Origin: Paragyromitra xinjiangensis
Lineage: Eukaryota > Ascomycota > Pezizomycetes > Pezizales > Discinaceae
Direction: 5' to 3'
Length of the DNA: 64,000 bases
Assembly: GCA_038503065.1 (NCBI GenBank)
Contig: JBCAMK010000001.1
Span: forward strand, 1,860,001-1,924,000
A model generated the notes under the pieces. That model was given only the letters and a program-made list of their open reading frames with translations, had not been told where the DNA came from and did no database searches. This document shows positions 46,804 through 57,613 of the stretch, one piece after another (the stretch's first letter is position 1; each line of letters starts with the position of its first letter). Both the position numbers and the translations under genes were made by a program.

Positions 46804-47871
46804 TCACGCCATTTTGACCTTCTCTTTGCCTAACCCCCAGATCCCCCACACTAATCCCGCTCCTTTTGCCAAAACCACCAACCCCACGCTCACCACTTCC
46901 CCCGCACACCTCTCCCCAACCCTATACATCGTTTTCCCTGTTCCTTTGCCCCAGGCAGTCGCTGGCCCCTCCATCTCCCTCTCCCTCTGCGTCTCCTCAT
47001 TCACCACTCTCCGCACATACAACACCCCATCCTTCACCCTCACCGGCACATTCCTAACCTCACTCTTAATCGTCCCCCCACCCTCCTTCACATCATCACA
47101 TGTCTTCCCCGCCATATTTTTCATTGGCACCCAAAACCTCACTCTCCCCCTAGCCAACGCATTCCTCGCCAACCTCACACTGCGATATAGCTCAATCTCC
47201 TCACCGTGATTACGGGCCGCGCTCTCCCCATTAGTGTCCTCAACAATCGCTTCACTGTACGACTTCGGCATCCCATTCTCCACAGCACCCTCAAAGCGGT
47301 TGTTGATGCGTCGAATAGGCTCATTCGTATACTCGCAGAGTAACGGCTCTGCGTGGATTTTGTAAGTACTAAAGATATTCTCTTTGGCGATACCGATGCG
47401 TTCTTTGCCGGCGTTTTTGTAGATGTTGGCAGCGGTGGAGAGGAAGGTCACTGGTTGAGTGATGAGTTTCTCGTACAGAGCTTTTGGGGGAGCTGTGAAA
47501 TTCTCGGTTGGTGTTTTCACCGCTGGGAAGGAGTGTTCGAGTTGCGTGAGGAATGCATTACCGAGTCTGTCGGCGCGGTTGAGGATGGAGGTGGGGATGT
47601 AGGTTTTGGTGAGGTTTTGAGCGGTAGTGAGGGTGTTGGTTAAGATGTGGGGGGAGTGAGAGGAGAGAAAGTTGGCGGTGTCGGCGAAGATGGGAATTGA
47701 GCGGAAATGGGAGGCGAACCGAGAAGTGGGTCTGGAGGGGAGTGAGGAGGCTTCTTTGTGCTCAGAGCGTGGTGAAGGAGGAGGGGAGGGCTCAGCCTGG
47801 GGCGCTATCGTCTTCATTGCGCTATCGTGGGAGGCAGAATGAGAGCTAGAATTATTAATTGCTGCAGCCAT
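46804..47871 (-). CDS. Perilipin-like lipid-droplet protein (Cap20/MPL1 type)
   Basis: Single-exon frame of 355 residues, ATG at 47871. Perilipin-like proteins of fungi coat lipid droplets and control lipid storage and, in pathogens, turgor of infection cells. Residues about 50-130 carry the pattern seen in Cap20: SRFASHFRSIPIFADT, then SHSPHILTNTL, then YIPTSILNRADRLGNAFL and FPAVKTPTEN. These are amphipathic helices around an 'AD-x-LG ... FP-x-VK-x-PT' core. Residues about 150-210 continue the helical repeat, and the C-terminal half is basic with a hydrophobic last segment (VVSVGLVVLAKGAGLVWGIWGL) that may insert into membrane. The protein is longer than typical Cap20, so the C-terminal part is an extension or a divergent domain. 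The family call is by pattern recall and could be wrong. Confidence 0.55.
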   Translation of the reverse strand: MAAAINNSSSHSASHDSAMKTIAPQAEPSPPPSPRSEHKEASSLPSRPTSRFASHFRSIPIFADTANFLSSHSPHILTNTLTTAQNLTKTYIPTSILNRADRLGNAFLTQLEHSFPAVKTPTENFTAPPKALYEKLITQPVTFLSTAANIYKNAGKERIGIAKENIFSTYKIHAEPLLCEYTNEPIRRINNRFEGAVENGMPKSYSEAIVEDTNGESAARNHGEEIELYRSVRLARNALARGRVRFWVPMKNMAGKTCDDVKEGGGTIKSEVRNVPVRVKDGVLYVRRVVNEETQREREMEGPATAWGKGTGKTMYRVGERCAGEVVSVGLVVLAKGAGLVWGIWGLGKEKVKMA

Positions 47872-50800
47872 CTACGAAATGTACTTGATTCACAATAAAA
47901 GGAGAGATTCAAAGAGGAGGGGGAGAGGGAGAGGGAAGACGTGTTGATAAGGCATCTACTCGAGTGCTTCCACGATACCCTCCGGTGACGTAGTTGATGT
48001 CGTCGCTGTGATAGGACCACACAACCGACAGGTTTCACATGCGCTGAAACAAGGCATGTGAAGGCGCCAAGACCTGTACCTGGACAGGCTACCAGTTGGT
48101 CTCCTACGATCGTGATACCGAGGGTGTGTTTTTCCGTGGGATTTCGAATTCTACTCTGTCTTTGCAGCACGGACTGGTTCGCCCGATCTTCGTTATGTGC
48201 GTTAGTTGGTTTTCGGATCGGTGTGTTGCATTGTTGTCGATCGAGATTTTAGGTGTTGTGGCTGTCATAGGTTGTGTTGTTGGGGTTTTTGGAAAAGGTA
48301 AACACGCTCATGTTTTGGAACGATATGGCTTCGTCTATCCGTAATAATTGACCTTGGATAATAAGGTCTCTGTGCTGGAGTGTTGTGGCGAATGGCTGGA
48401 GATACTATCAATAGTAAGGCGGTTTCGTATAGAGTAAGAGTTGCGTGGATGGCGCGAGTCTTGTTGAGCTAACTTATCAGACATGTCTGTCTGCGATAGG
48501 ATACATACCATCAAGAGTTAAGAATCTAGGGCCTGAGCTGTTGGATTTCGGGTTTGCCATACTAACTCGCATCCTCTACTTGGGTTCTAGGACCCGATAC
48601 ATAATATCCATTAAATTTCAATACCTCCTACTCCACCTGCAGTTCTATTACTGGAACGCAGCACCCACTAGGATGACTACTATGAAGTAGGGTGTTGTAT
48701 ACACCCAACCCTCAGCATATTGGTCGGACCCAATAACCAACCAACCAGAGATCAACCCTTTCCCCACAAAAGCCTTCACTTCATTCAAAGCACGCTAACT
48801 GGCCAACTATTTCGTATACAGCCATAGGCGACCCTCCACGAACTCTACCAATACTATCCTCAGGTGGAATCCAATCGAGGAACCAAGCTCGCTCACCGGT
48901 AGCTAACCCTAACGACAGTGCGCGCATAACATCAGATGCAAACCTGCGAGATTTTATTTTTGACGTCCCTTGGCAGATACCTTAACCCTTGCCATACTGG
49001 GTCATGAGATTACGCACACTCTGCGGCTCGTAAACAACCCCGAGAATTAGTTACCCCACGTATGCGGTGCCCGACGCATCCTTGTTGGAATTTGTTTGTG
49101 GCTTTTGAGCTGAGCCAGCCGGCACCTAGAAAAATTTTCTCACAACCTTTAGCATCGTGGGGGAAGTTAGAGGGCCGATGGAGCCTGAAAAGACTGCTTA
49201 GCTGGAAGTGGGACGTAGGTTGGGTTGCCTAAATGTGCGCTATCAGTAGGTAGCGCACGTGGACACTAAGGATTCTCAATTATAAGCCAATTGGGTGCTT
49301 TCATTCAATCGAGATAGAGTTGGCCTGCTGCAAGGCGAACATACTGAAGCCTTGCGGAAAATATCACTTGTGACGGCAAGGCGGTAGCCAAAGGTGGTGC
49401 ACGGAGTGTGCCTCAGGCTTCCTTCCCTGAAGCTTTTGTTTAAAGTAGGTTGATCAATTGGGTTAGGGTTTTTCTATTGCGATCAAGTTTTGGAATTGAG
49501 TGGCTTGCTGCAAGTTAAGATACCACCCAGCCTACAACATGGAATATCACTCGGTATTGATCTCCCGTTTGGGGCATTGCAATTGCTTCTTAATAAGCAT
49601 CTTTATGGTGATTCTTGTGTATACTGCACGGCCCTTCAGCGTTTTCTCTGTTTCAGCCTTAGCTTAGTCTGTGTCCTAGGTTTCACCACCATATGCTGCG
49701 GTCCTCTTTTGGACGACCGGCGAGAGGATCGGCAAAGGGGCGGGAATTACGTGACGTAATCCTAGCCACTACAGGGACTATGTAGAAGGGGTTTTCTTGT
49801 CTCTGTTTCTTTACCCTTCACTAAGATAGCATCCGTCAACACGTGCACGGAATGCTCCGTATTTAACAGCCGTTGAAGATATCTGCAGCTGGGTGGTATA
49901 TATGCCGACAGGGAATACCAATCTTGCTTGGATCAATTCTTATTCCAGTGGGCCATTCTGAAGCCTTTATATAATCTTAATAGCTTCAGGTATCTGATTA
50001 CAAAAGAACGGAGCGAGCACGTAAGTATCTGTACATGACTTCAAATACTTCCTAGGACTCACCCGAATCTTTCCCAAGTCTCCTGTCACGATATACCACG
50101 TATTAGAACCTGTATTCCCACAGGCTATAATCTAGCACGCAAAAAGCACTTTTAAGATGAATACCCGCCCTGAGTAATACCCTCGATATATGCCTCCTGA
50201 ATACGGCAAAACATCTAAAATTGCACTACCGGAGCCATCGGCTGGGAAAATAACCCCCCCGAGTTAATTTAACCGTGATGTTTATTCACACACGAAAGTT
50301 ATTCCGTTCACCTGCTGAACTGTGGTGTAACGAGTGAGCCGTACCGTGACGTATCACAGCCAGCCGCCCGAACTCTAGTCATTTCTAGTTCGATCGTCCT
50401 ATCGGAGACAACAGCGAGGGATAAGTGATATGGTCTGATCCGGCTCACGGAGCATTGAATAACTCGGGATGAAGCCAAACTTGGAAGTAAGGGATGTTCT
50501 TGAGTGTGTGTGGGCGAAACGATAAGCGAAAGTGGTAACACTGGTGTGAATATAATAGGAATACCTATGGACGAGGTATCTCGGAAGTGAGGTTAGTATT
50601 TATTAAGGGCAAGTATGGCTTCTCGGTAGCATTATGGGAGTACAGTAGTTTGGTGTGAGTACATGAGGAAACGTGGGGGTATAGAAACGTAGGCTAGGAA
50701 GGGATCAGAAATAGTTGGGTAATATGCTTATATTAGAGATGGAGCACAACCCCGTGTGATATTAGAAATCGGCCAGATCTGATATCCTTAAAAATAAGTG

Positions 50801-51653
50801 ATATTCCAGTTATCCCCTGCTGTCTATGCTCTAGATCGTAGCTCCTCATGCACCGAAATTCAATACCTTGGGCTTTAGTCGCTTGGTTTTTTCGGGGAGT
50901 CTGTAACCTAAACTTGCCAATCATAGTAGAGATAACAGGCCTTTCTAAGTCTCTGTTTATGAATTCTCAGCTATAAAACACAAGAATTTGCGGGGAGATG
51001 TGCTGAATATACCAAGCCGAGCTGTTTTAAATTCGCTGACTGGAGTCCGTGGAAACACTCGACTACAATCCAGGGGATAAGGGCAATGCTATCGACTAAT
51101 AGACCAATTCTTTCAGGGGATGTTTTCGGCGCCCCACCTTGCCGCCATAGAGTTGTTTTTGTTACACACGATTCTTATCTAAATTTGTTGAACTGAGTCG
51201 AATAAAATTAGACCCTATTAATTCGTCAGTTAGACAGTTGAGGTCCTGACTCGAAATTTTGATTCTTCGCTTTTGTGGCCGGTTACAACTATTGTTTTAA
51301 ATCTGTATGCAAAGCCATGAGTCCGTCTATACATAGATATGCATATCCATCGAATATACAAGAGTTTGGCGCGACCTGAATCTGATACGCTTTGATATGA
51401 GGGGAACGGAAGATTTGCTGTGTTCCAAAAACGCGTTTTAGGCGTCAGAGCGATTTTCTCCCCATGATCCAGTCGCCTGGCAGCTTTATTTTGCTCTCCC
51501 ATTAATCTTGCCTCTTTATGTTGCCTAGGCCATTCGATTTCCATAGTATAGGGAGGGATGATAAATTACTATGTTCTGAAAACCTTGAGCAAACCGCGGT
51601 CACGTATGGTACTTTTCCAGCCTACCAGCCCAAGTCAAGAGTGCACATGAATA

Positions 51654-52226
51654 GTGTGGTCCACAAGGCAGCTTGAGGCGAGCCAGGAGGTATGCCTCGA
51701 GGCACCTCGTGCTCGTGGGGGGGTCTGCTTCGGGCTGCTCGAGCAATGGAGGGCTTGTCTCAAGGCATAGAGGCATAGAGGCACTATTAGAGGCACCCTC
51801 TAAGTGGAAATTATCGTTCAATACACTGGTATCTAATAAAGTAGCTATCTACTAATATCGTCTTCTTCCTAGTCAAGTTTACTTGTATCATCCCATTATT
51901 CTCTCAATGGTTGTTTACTGTATAAAGTCTCCAAATCCTCTATATCGTGTTAGGTCATTGGGAGATTCTTTATTAGAGGATGCTGCCGTGGATGACATAG
52001 TGCTAGTAGGTATGTAGGTTACGCCAGTGGTGTTGAACTCGAAGGTACCGATGAGAGATAGGTGGAGAATACGATAGAAGTAGATGTAGTTCCATGGACC
52101 TGGATGGTATTCAGGGGTCGATCATCGCCGCTGTGAAATCCCATAGGCCTGAGACCTCGAGGTGCCTCATGCCCGCGGCCCCCCTGCCTCGGACAGCCTC
52201 GTGCTCGCTTGTCTTGTGGACCACAC
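51654..52226. mobile_element. TA-flanked MITE with 14-bp perfect terminal inverted repeats
   Basis: The left end GTGTGGTCCACAAG starts at 51654 and the right end is its exact reverse complement, ending at 52226. TA flanks both sides (51652-51653 and 52227-52228), the target duplication of Tc1/mariner/pogo elements. Beyond the first 14 bases the arms share only scattered GAGGC and CACCTCG blocks. The 573-bp interior has no transposase, so any movement would depend on an autonomous relative elsewhere. Confidence 0.75.
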
Positions 52227-53776
52227 TACACATGAAAGGAGACAAACCACTTAGCACCTATGTTATAATTTTGTCTTGTTAATGCTACAACTGGGTTATT
52301 CTGGGCATGATATTGCCAAATCCTACATGGGGTTCTTACCTACCCTAGCAATCTTTTCTTAAGGAGCCTTTAGGTCACTTATCCACGATAATACTTTAGG
52401 GCTGCCGAGGGGTTTCCCGCGTGAATCTTTTGGGCATGGTGAAACGAGTCGCTTGGGACACATCTTGCAGCGCTTGCCCTTGTTCCGTTCCCGTCCCTGT
52501 ATGCTGCCCTATCGATATAGTGCCGGCATAATGTCTCAGATATCGCGTAAGCTGATGTCTCAACCTTATTTCAACCCGCATTTAGACGACCAATACGCGT
52601 AAACGCGCTCTCAGGTGTGGGACTTGTGGGACAAACTTGAGCAAGGGTAGAACCTTTATGTTATAGATCCACGGGGACTGGGAGCTATAAAACTCTCGGA
52701 TATAGACATATGGATAACGAGAACCAGCTAGTTGTACGATTCTGCGCCAGAGATTTTTTCAGGAGGCCTATGGATGCTGAAAATGGGGACGAGGTGATGA
52801 CTGGGTAAGTCTACTGATCCTGTTATATTCCCGGACAAAAACTAACAGTTAGTAGTCGATGATTCATGCACTACCTGTATATACCTCCACTAGGGGTCAA
52901 ATGACGCGCTGCGAACCGAATCTTCCCACCAGTAATAAGCCTGGGCCCTAGAAATACTAAATATCTACTATATGTACATAATATTTTCAATTAATTGCTA
53001 TCTGCTTTCCCATTCAAATGGCCCCGGGTGATTCACCACAAAGCTCTCAGTTTCGACTCAGGGCTCCGGATTAGCACCTCGACGAACACTTAAATGGCAT
53101 ATCATGTTGAAAGAAGAGGTGATACTCGTTGCTTTGGCCAAAGGCTAAATAGATTCGATACAGAAGAAAGAAACAAGGAGAAACCCAAAAAGCTTCCTAT
53201 ATACACTGCTTCTTGGCCAATTAGGCGACTTCCTCCATACTGCTCATCGGTCAGCGCCTTCAGGCTTTAATCGGCCTCCAAATATTTAGAATATGCCGAA
53301 TAGGCGCCTGAATAAACTGCGGCCGAATAGGTGCTTGCAACAGTAAGGAACCTGCTTGGAAAGCCTACGTAGGCCTAGAAAGCCCTATGTGGATGGAGGA
53401 AATAATAGGATCAAATAGTAGAGAATACATGTAGTATAAGTGGCCAAATTCGGCACAAAAAGAAGTAGTTATCCAACATATCGTGCCAGTCGAGTCACAA
53501 GTGATATCCGATGATCTTTGCCACTTTTAGTTATGCAACCTTCTTGTTAAAAACAAGTAATAATGTGTTAAGTCGGGAGAGCGATCCCCCGAGTTACCGC
53601 CTCTCCAAATGAAGATCTTTATTTTCCGGGCAGGAGCGGGCTACGTGTCAGTAATATTTAGCACCTATACCATTCAAGTATTGAGATGCTGTTTCGTTCA
53701 AGGCAAAAAAGAACCAGACTTCTCCCGTTCTATTCAAAGAGCTGCGGACTAAGAAACAAACATGACGGCAAAAAAG

Positions 53777-53875
53777 TAGTGTAGTGGTTAACGCTTCGCC
53801 CTTCGCCCTTCGCCCTTCGCCCTGTCGGCCCCCAGCAAGATTCTGGAGGCAGGTTTGGTTTTGCTGTTCGGATCC
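53777..53875 (+). repeat. Pol III-like A and B boxes around a CTTCGCC tandem repeat
   Basis: TAGTGTAGTGG at 53777-53787 fits the tRNA A-box consensus fully. TGTTCGGATCC at 53865-53875 matches 8 of 10 fixed B-box positions. Between them CTTCGCC is repeated four times exactly, 53794-53821. The sequence does not close an acceptor or T stem, so it is not a functional tRNA; it may be a SINE head or a decayed tRNA-like locus. Confidence 0.5.
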
Positions 53876-54030
53876 CCGCCAGTTTTCATTCATAGTGACT
53901 TTTTCTGTCTCAGCAATCCAACATGCCCAGCCAGTTAAGAGCCCACTTAGGCTCGTTCCCATTCCCTATTGCCTATAGCTGCTGCGCACCGGAGCTCGCC
54001 ATATTTTGACTTCTCCTCGTTCCCATGATA

Positions 54031-54648
54031 TGTTCTGACCCGTATTCCAAGGATGCCCATTTTAAAACAAGCCAAGCTGCTTTGAAAATGGGTTGACCCG
54101 TTTTAAAACGGGAGCACTTTGAACATCGGCCGACCGATATACAAAGTGAAACTAAGAGATGGCCGATATTCAAAAATCCGAGTCCCCTTCTATAATATAT
54201 ATTAGAGTAGTAAGCCATATAGTAGAGTAGTGAGCAAAGGTGCAGCCTGAGCCTGCCTCGAGATCTAGCCTGAGCTATAGAGGCGCGATTGCAAAATACC
54301 TAGGCCTCACGGGTTTAAACCACCCCTTCCCACTACGTAGATGTACAGTATAACAAGATCCCGCTTGCCAGTGCTTTTGACATGGTGGCCCTCCAAGAAC
54401 AGCAAGAATTAGGAAGACTGCATATCCAGAGATGATACTACACCGTAGTGGGGCTTAATATTTCAATCAATAGAGCTAGGCTGGTACTTGTATTTATTTC
54501 TCGAGCTAGAGGGATAATAAAATTGCGATGTTAGAAAGTCTATTCTTTGAATATCAGCTATCTCTTAGCTTCAATTTTAATATGGGCTGGCTGGTGTCCA
54601 AAGTGCTCCCGTTTTAAAATGGGCATCCTTTGAATACGGGTTAGAACA
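54031..54648. mobile_element. Long-armed foldback element with nested second element
   Basis: TGTTCT starts at 54031 and its reverse complement ends at 54648. TA flanks both sides (54029-54030, 54649-54650). The arms align over about 110-145 bases: ACCCGTATTC, AAGGATGCCCATTTTAAAAC, GGGAGCACTTTG, CTAAGAGAT and GATATTCAAA occur in the same order on opposite strands. The left arm has about 41 extra bases made by an internal duplication of a TTTTAAAAC block. The centre, about 54232-54490, is a partial copy of the element at 1138-1530 in inverse orientation. Confidence 0.7.
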
Positions 54649-55253
54649 TATATATTACTTGTGATCAATTACGTGTAGGTTACTGATGGTGCCCTCACAT
54701 GATTTTCTTGATTGGGGTGCTATGAGCAAATATCGGCAGGGTAATTCCCAGAATCTGCCCTTTTCCTTATGTACTTTATATAGAGTACATCTAGAGTAGA
54801 TAGGTGCATGTATAGATGGCCATGGGTATATAGATTGAGTCCTAGGATTTTCGTTTTAAACGGGCCTTCTAACAGGTCAGCTATTCTTAAAGCCAAAGTT
54901 TTTTGGTTCATTGGGCACAAGTTTGATGCTAGCCTCGACCAGAGAAGTAAAATAACGTATATATATATATATAAGGAGGCTCGTTTTATTTGTTTTTCTC
55001 GCAGGGTAAGGGGGCTCATCACCAATTTCTTTAAAGTCCAGACCAAATCCTGCTTCTACGCTATTCCATAGAATTAGTTTATGGTGCCAGAAATCCCACA
55101 ATCCACCCAATATTCTTTCCTTCCGTCCACCCATGCGATAGGGTTTTACTTACCCCTTATTGTGCCTACTAACAGTTCAGCTGTTCATCCATCCACCCAT
55201 CTCATTGATCGCCTTCATTATCACATAATTGCTTTCCTTTCACGGTTTTCATC

Positions 55254-56036
55254 ATGTCCAACGAGGCCTCCGTGGCTAGAGCATCTTTCGGCTCCCATCC
55301 TCCCGGGCTGGTTGCTTTCGTGGCCACTTTCGTCCATGATCTCAATGCCTCCCCCGTCACTAACGAAGAAGACGCCGCCGCCATCGAAAAACTAGTCTGG
55401 TCCTTGAAGGCTAGTAATATTAGAGTTTGGGCGCGTAAGAAATTTCCGAAGCTTACCGAATATCTTAAAGCTCCAGGCCTGTATCCAGGACGCAGGCTGT
55501 GCGCCATTCATAACAATATGGCTACCACGTGTCTTTTCAATCTCCATGATCTGATCATGGATGAGATCAAAGCCCCCGCGGACTTTTTCTGCCATCCATC
55601 ATTGGGAAATCATTATTTGAGCACCTACGAGGACCTCAATCGCATCTGGGACAAAGAATATCGGAACACCCCGAACCCGACCGCCGTTACGCAGCTCCGT
55701 CGTCCTTTTTTCAACCACCAACTCTTCCAGGAGACCAACTGCGCAGGATGCTGCCTCCGCCGGATACTGAGTGATCCTAACATCGTCGCCGTACTTATTA
55801 TTGCCGTTCGCTTCAAGGAATTCGAATATCGCACTCTAGAGAGGGAAGTACGAGCTTACCTGGAAGTTGCGTGGGAGCTTCTGTCCAAGAAGCTCCCTCA
55901 TGTGATAGGCTCGAGAGAGGACGCGATTCTTGCTCGCGATGAGCTTGAAGCGGAAGCAAAGAGTCTTTCGGATTGGTCGAAAAGTCCAGCTTTCCGAAGA
56001 AATTTCATGGGGAGAATGGGACACCTAGGGAAGTGA
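55254..56036 (+). CDS. Uncharacterised protein, member B of a paralogous pair
   Basis: Single-exon frame of 260 residues, ATG 55254, stop at 56034-56036. It is the paralogue of the minus-strand gene at 25279-26070, and I do not recognise the family. All blocks are kept: EEDAAAI (residues about 38-44), YPGRRLCAIHNN (75-86), LFNLHDLIMDEI, LNRIWDKEY, NCAGCCLRRILSD and IGSREDAILARDELE. It lacks the acidic N-terminal stretch of member A and adds a basic C-terminal tail after ARDELEAEAKS that ends GRMGHLGK. There is no signal peptide or membrane segment. The preserved frame over 780 bases, while third positions differ freely, points to selection on the protein. Its upstream region (54961-55253) holds a TATATATATATATA run. 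Confidence 0.8.
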   Translation: MSNEASVARASFGSHPPGLVAFVATFVHDLNASPVTNEEDAAAIEKLVWSLKASNIRVWARKKFPKLTEYLKAPGLYPGRRLCAIHNNMATTCLFNLHDLIMDEIKAPADFFCHPSLGNHYLSTYEDLNRIWDKEYRNTPNPTAVTQLRRPFFNHQLFQETNCAGCCLRRILSDPNIVAVLIIAVRFKEFEYRTLEREVRAYLEVAWELLSKKLPHVIGSREDAILARDELEAEAKSLSDWSKSPAFRRNFMGRMGHLGK

Positions 56037-57075
56037 GGCGGTGGATACGGTCTTGTAAGTTCGGGAAGGGAGCCAGGAGTTAACAATAACCCCGGCACCC
56101 GATTTGCCCATTACAATCAAAAAAATGGATTGATAGAGAGGAACATTACCAAAGCAAACAAAAGAAGAATCTGCCAGGCCGTAAGGTGATCCCCTGGTAG
56201 TAGTTACATCCATGTACTGCATGTACTCATCCCCGTAAAAAAACGCTAAACTTCCGCTGGGCCGTTCCAGAAAGCTGCTAAGAATAACGCGAAAGATGAC
56301 AATGCTTCCTGACACAGTCAGCAGAGTGATAGAGGGCACTATTGATTAGGAGATCACTGAAAGAGCCCGGCATGAGAAGCCGACAACAATCGCGAAGATA
56401 AATGAAATATGAAAACTAGACCACCCCGTCTAAGCCCGGATGAGCCAGGCTAGGGGTTTGGTTACACTGCCCACAAATCCTTACCTAATTCCACCTAGCA
56501 GTGGTATGATATACAACCAAACTCAGCTGCTAGTACTTTTATGTTGCGTCCCGTACTCTGTGAAAGGATATCACAGTATTTCTGTACTTGACCAAAACTA
56601 TAGGGGTAGTTCGATCCAGAGAGGTCGGGGCCAGGACCAATAATCGCAGTGTAGAAGAAATCGATCAACCTAGAATCGAGTAAAATGCTACCTGAGTGAT
56701 CATAATGACAGCAACGACATAAACAGAAAGATATGCTCAAGCCTCAAAGGAAACTACAAGGAACGACAGCTCGATATAGATCTTAAACTGTGAGATTGCA
56801 TGTGAGGCGAAGACTTACGCACAATACAAGGGTAGTAAGTGAACACGAGGGATACGTGGATAAACGAGTTCAGGTACGTGCACAATGGAGACGGATGTGA
56901 GGCCGTGACCAGGACTAGATACGGGAACGGCAGATCCTGGGCGAGAATAATATTATATACGAAGCCGTGAGAAATAGCTACAAGAGTACTTCCAACAAAG
57001 TTTTTGAGTCTTTGAGGAAGTAGTACTTCCGATAGAATGCAGATACTAAAGATTAAAAAATGTATAACTCAAAGT

Positions 57076-57148
57076 AGCCCCACGCGGGGGTCGAACCCGC
57101 AACCTTGAGATTAAGAGTCTCACGCTCTACCGATTGAGCTAGCGAGGC
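57076..57148 (-). tRNA. tRNA-Lys (anticodon CTT)
   Basis: Reads on the minus strand as a full 73-nt cloverleaf without intron. Acceptor GCCTCGC pairs with GTGGGGC (with G-T pairs). The D arm is GCTC-AATCGGTA-GAGC, the anticodon arm TGAGA-CTCTTAA-TCTCA, and the T arm GCGGG-TTCGACC-CCCGC. The anticodon CTT decodes AAG. A run of six T on the minus strand at 57055-57060 serves as the pol III terminator. Confidence 0.95.
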
Positions 57149-57597
57149 ATGCTACGTTTACGCGTAATGAATTTTATAGTCTATTTCTTGGCGGTTTGCA
57201 CATCACACTAGTCACACCAAAAAACCGGACACCGAAAACCGGACCCTGTAGGGCCCAAACCCAACCAGGTATAGATTACCCCAAGATATACGAAAAGGAA
57301 AACAAAACATAGGCCAGGGGGAGTTTCAGGTTAATACCTCTCATATCAGAAATCCAATATTAAAGTCATGACTTATCACTCGCGAGCACACCATTAGTCA
57401 CATTCCAAACGTTAGGCCCCAGCATTATTAACTATACGTCGGATGTAGGTAGATATCAGTACTCTCTTCGCTTCCACAGCGGCTATGTGGGGGAAGCATG
57501 TTCCATACGGCTCCGTTCACGTGTGCCAGAACTGGATGGGTTGATCAGAGGCCGCCAACTATCCCGGAATTTATTGGGTAATGAAATGGATATCAAG

Positions 57598-57613
57598 ACG
57601 CGCGTACGCGCGT
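57598..57613. repeat. 16-bp perfect CpG-rich palindrome
   Basis: ACGCGCGTACGCGCGT equals its own reverse complement and stands out from the surrounding AT-rich sequence. It contains no known fungal site that I can name with certainty; overlapping ACGCG cores resemble cell-cycle (MCB) boxes, but no start codon lies within 2 kb. Confidence 0.6.

Larger units (their letters stand above)
47872..55253. other. 7.4-kb gene-free region rich in transposon remnants
   Basis: No protein gene is supported. It contains the TA-flanked element at 51654-52226, the foldback element at 54031-54648 and a pol III-like A/B box site at 53777-53875. A diverged direct repeat lies at about 49291-49370 and 49450-49550, with starts about 160 bases apart; both parts include CAATTGGGT, a CTGCTGCAAG-like core and AATATCACT. 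The last 200 bases are the likely promoter of family member B. Confidence 0.55.

Noticed and set aside
53794..53821. CRISPR array
   Set aside because: Four head-to-tail 7-bp units without spacers are a simple tandem repeat; no spaced repeat array exists in the window.
53777..53875. Functional tRNA gene
   Set aside because: A and B boxes exist, but no acceptor, anticodon or T stem can be closed around them.
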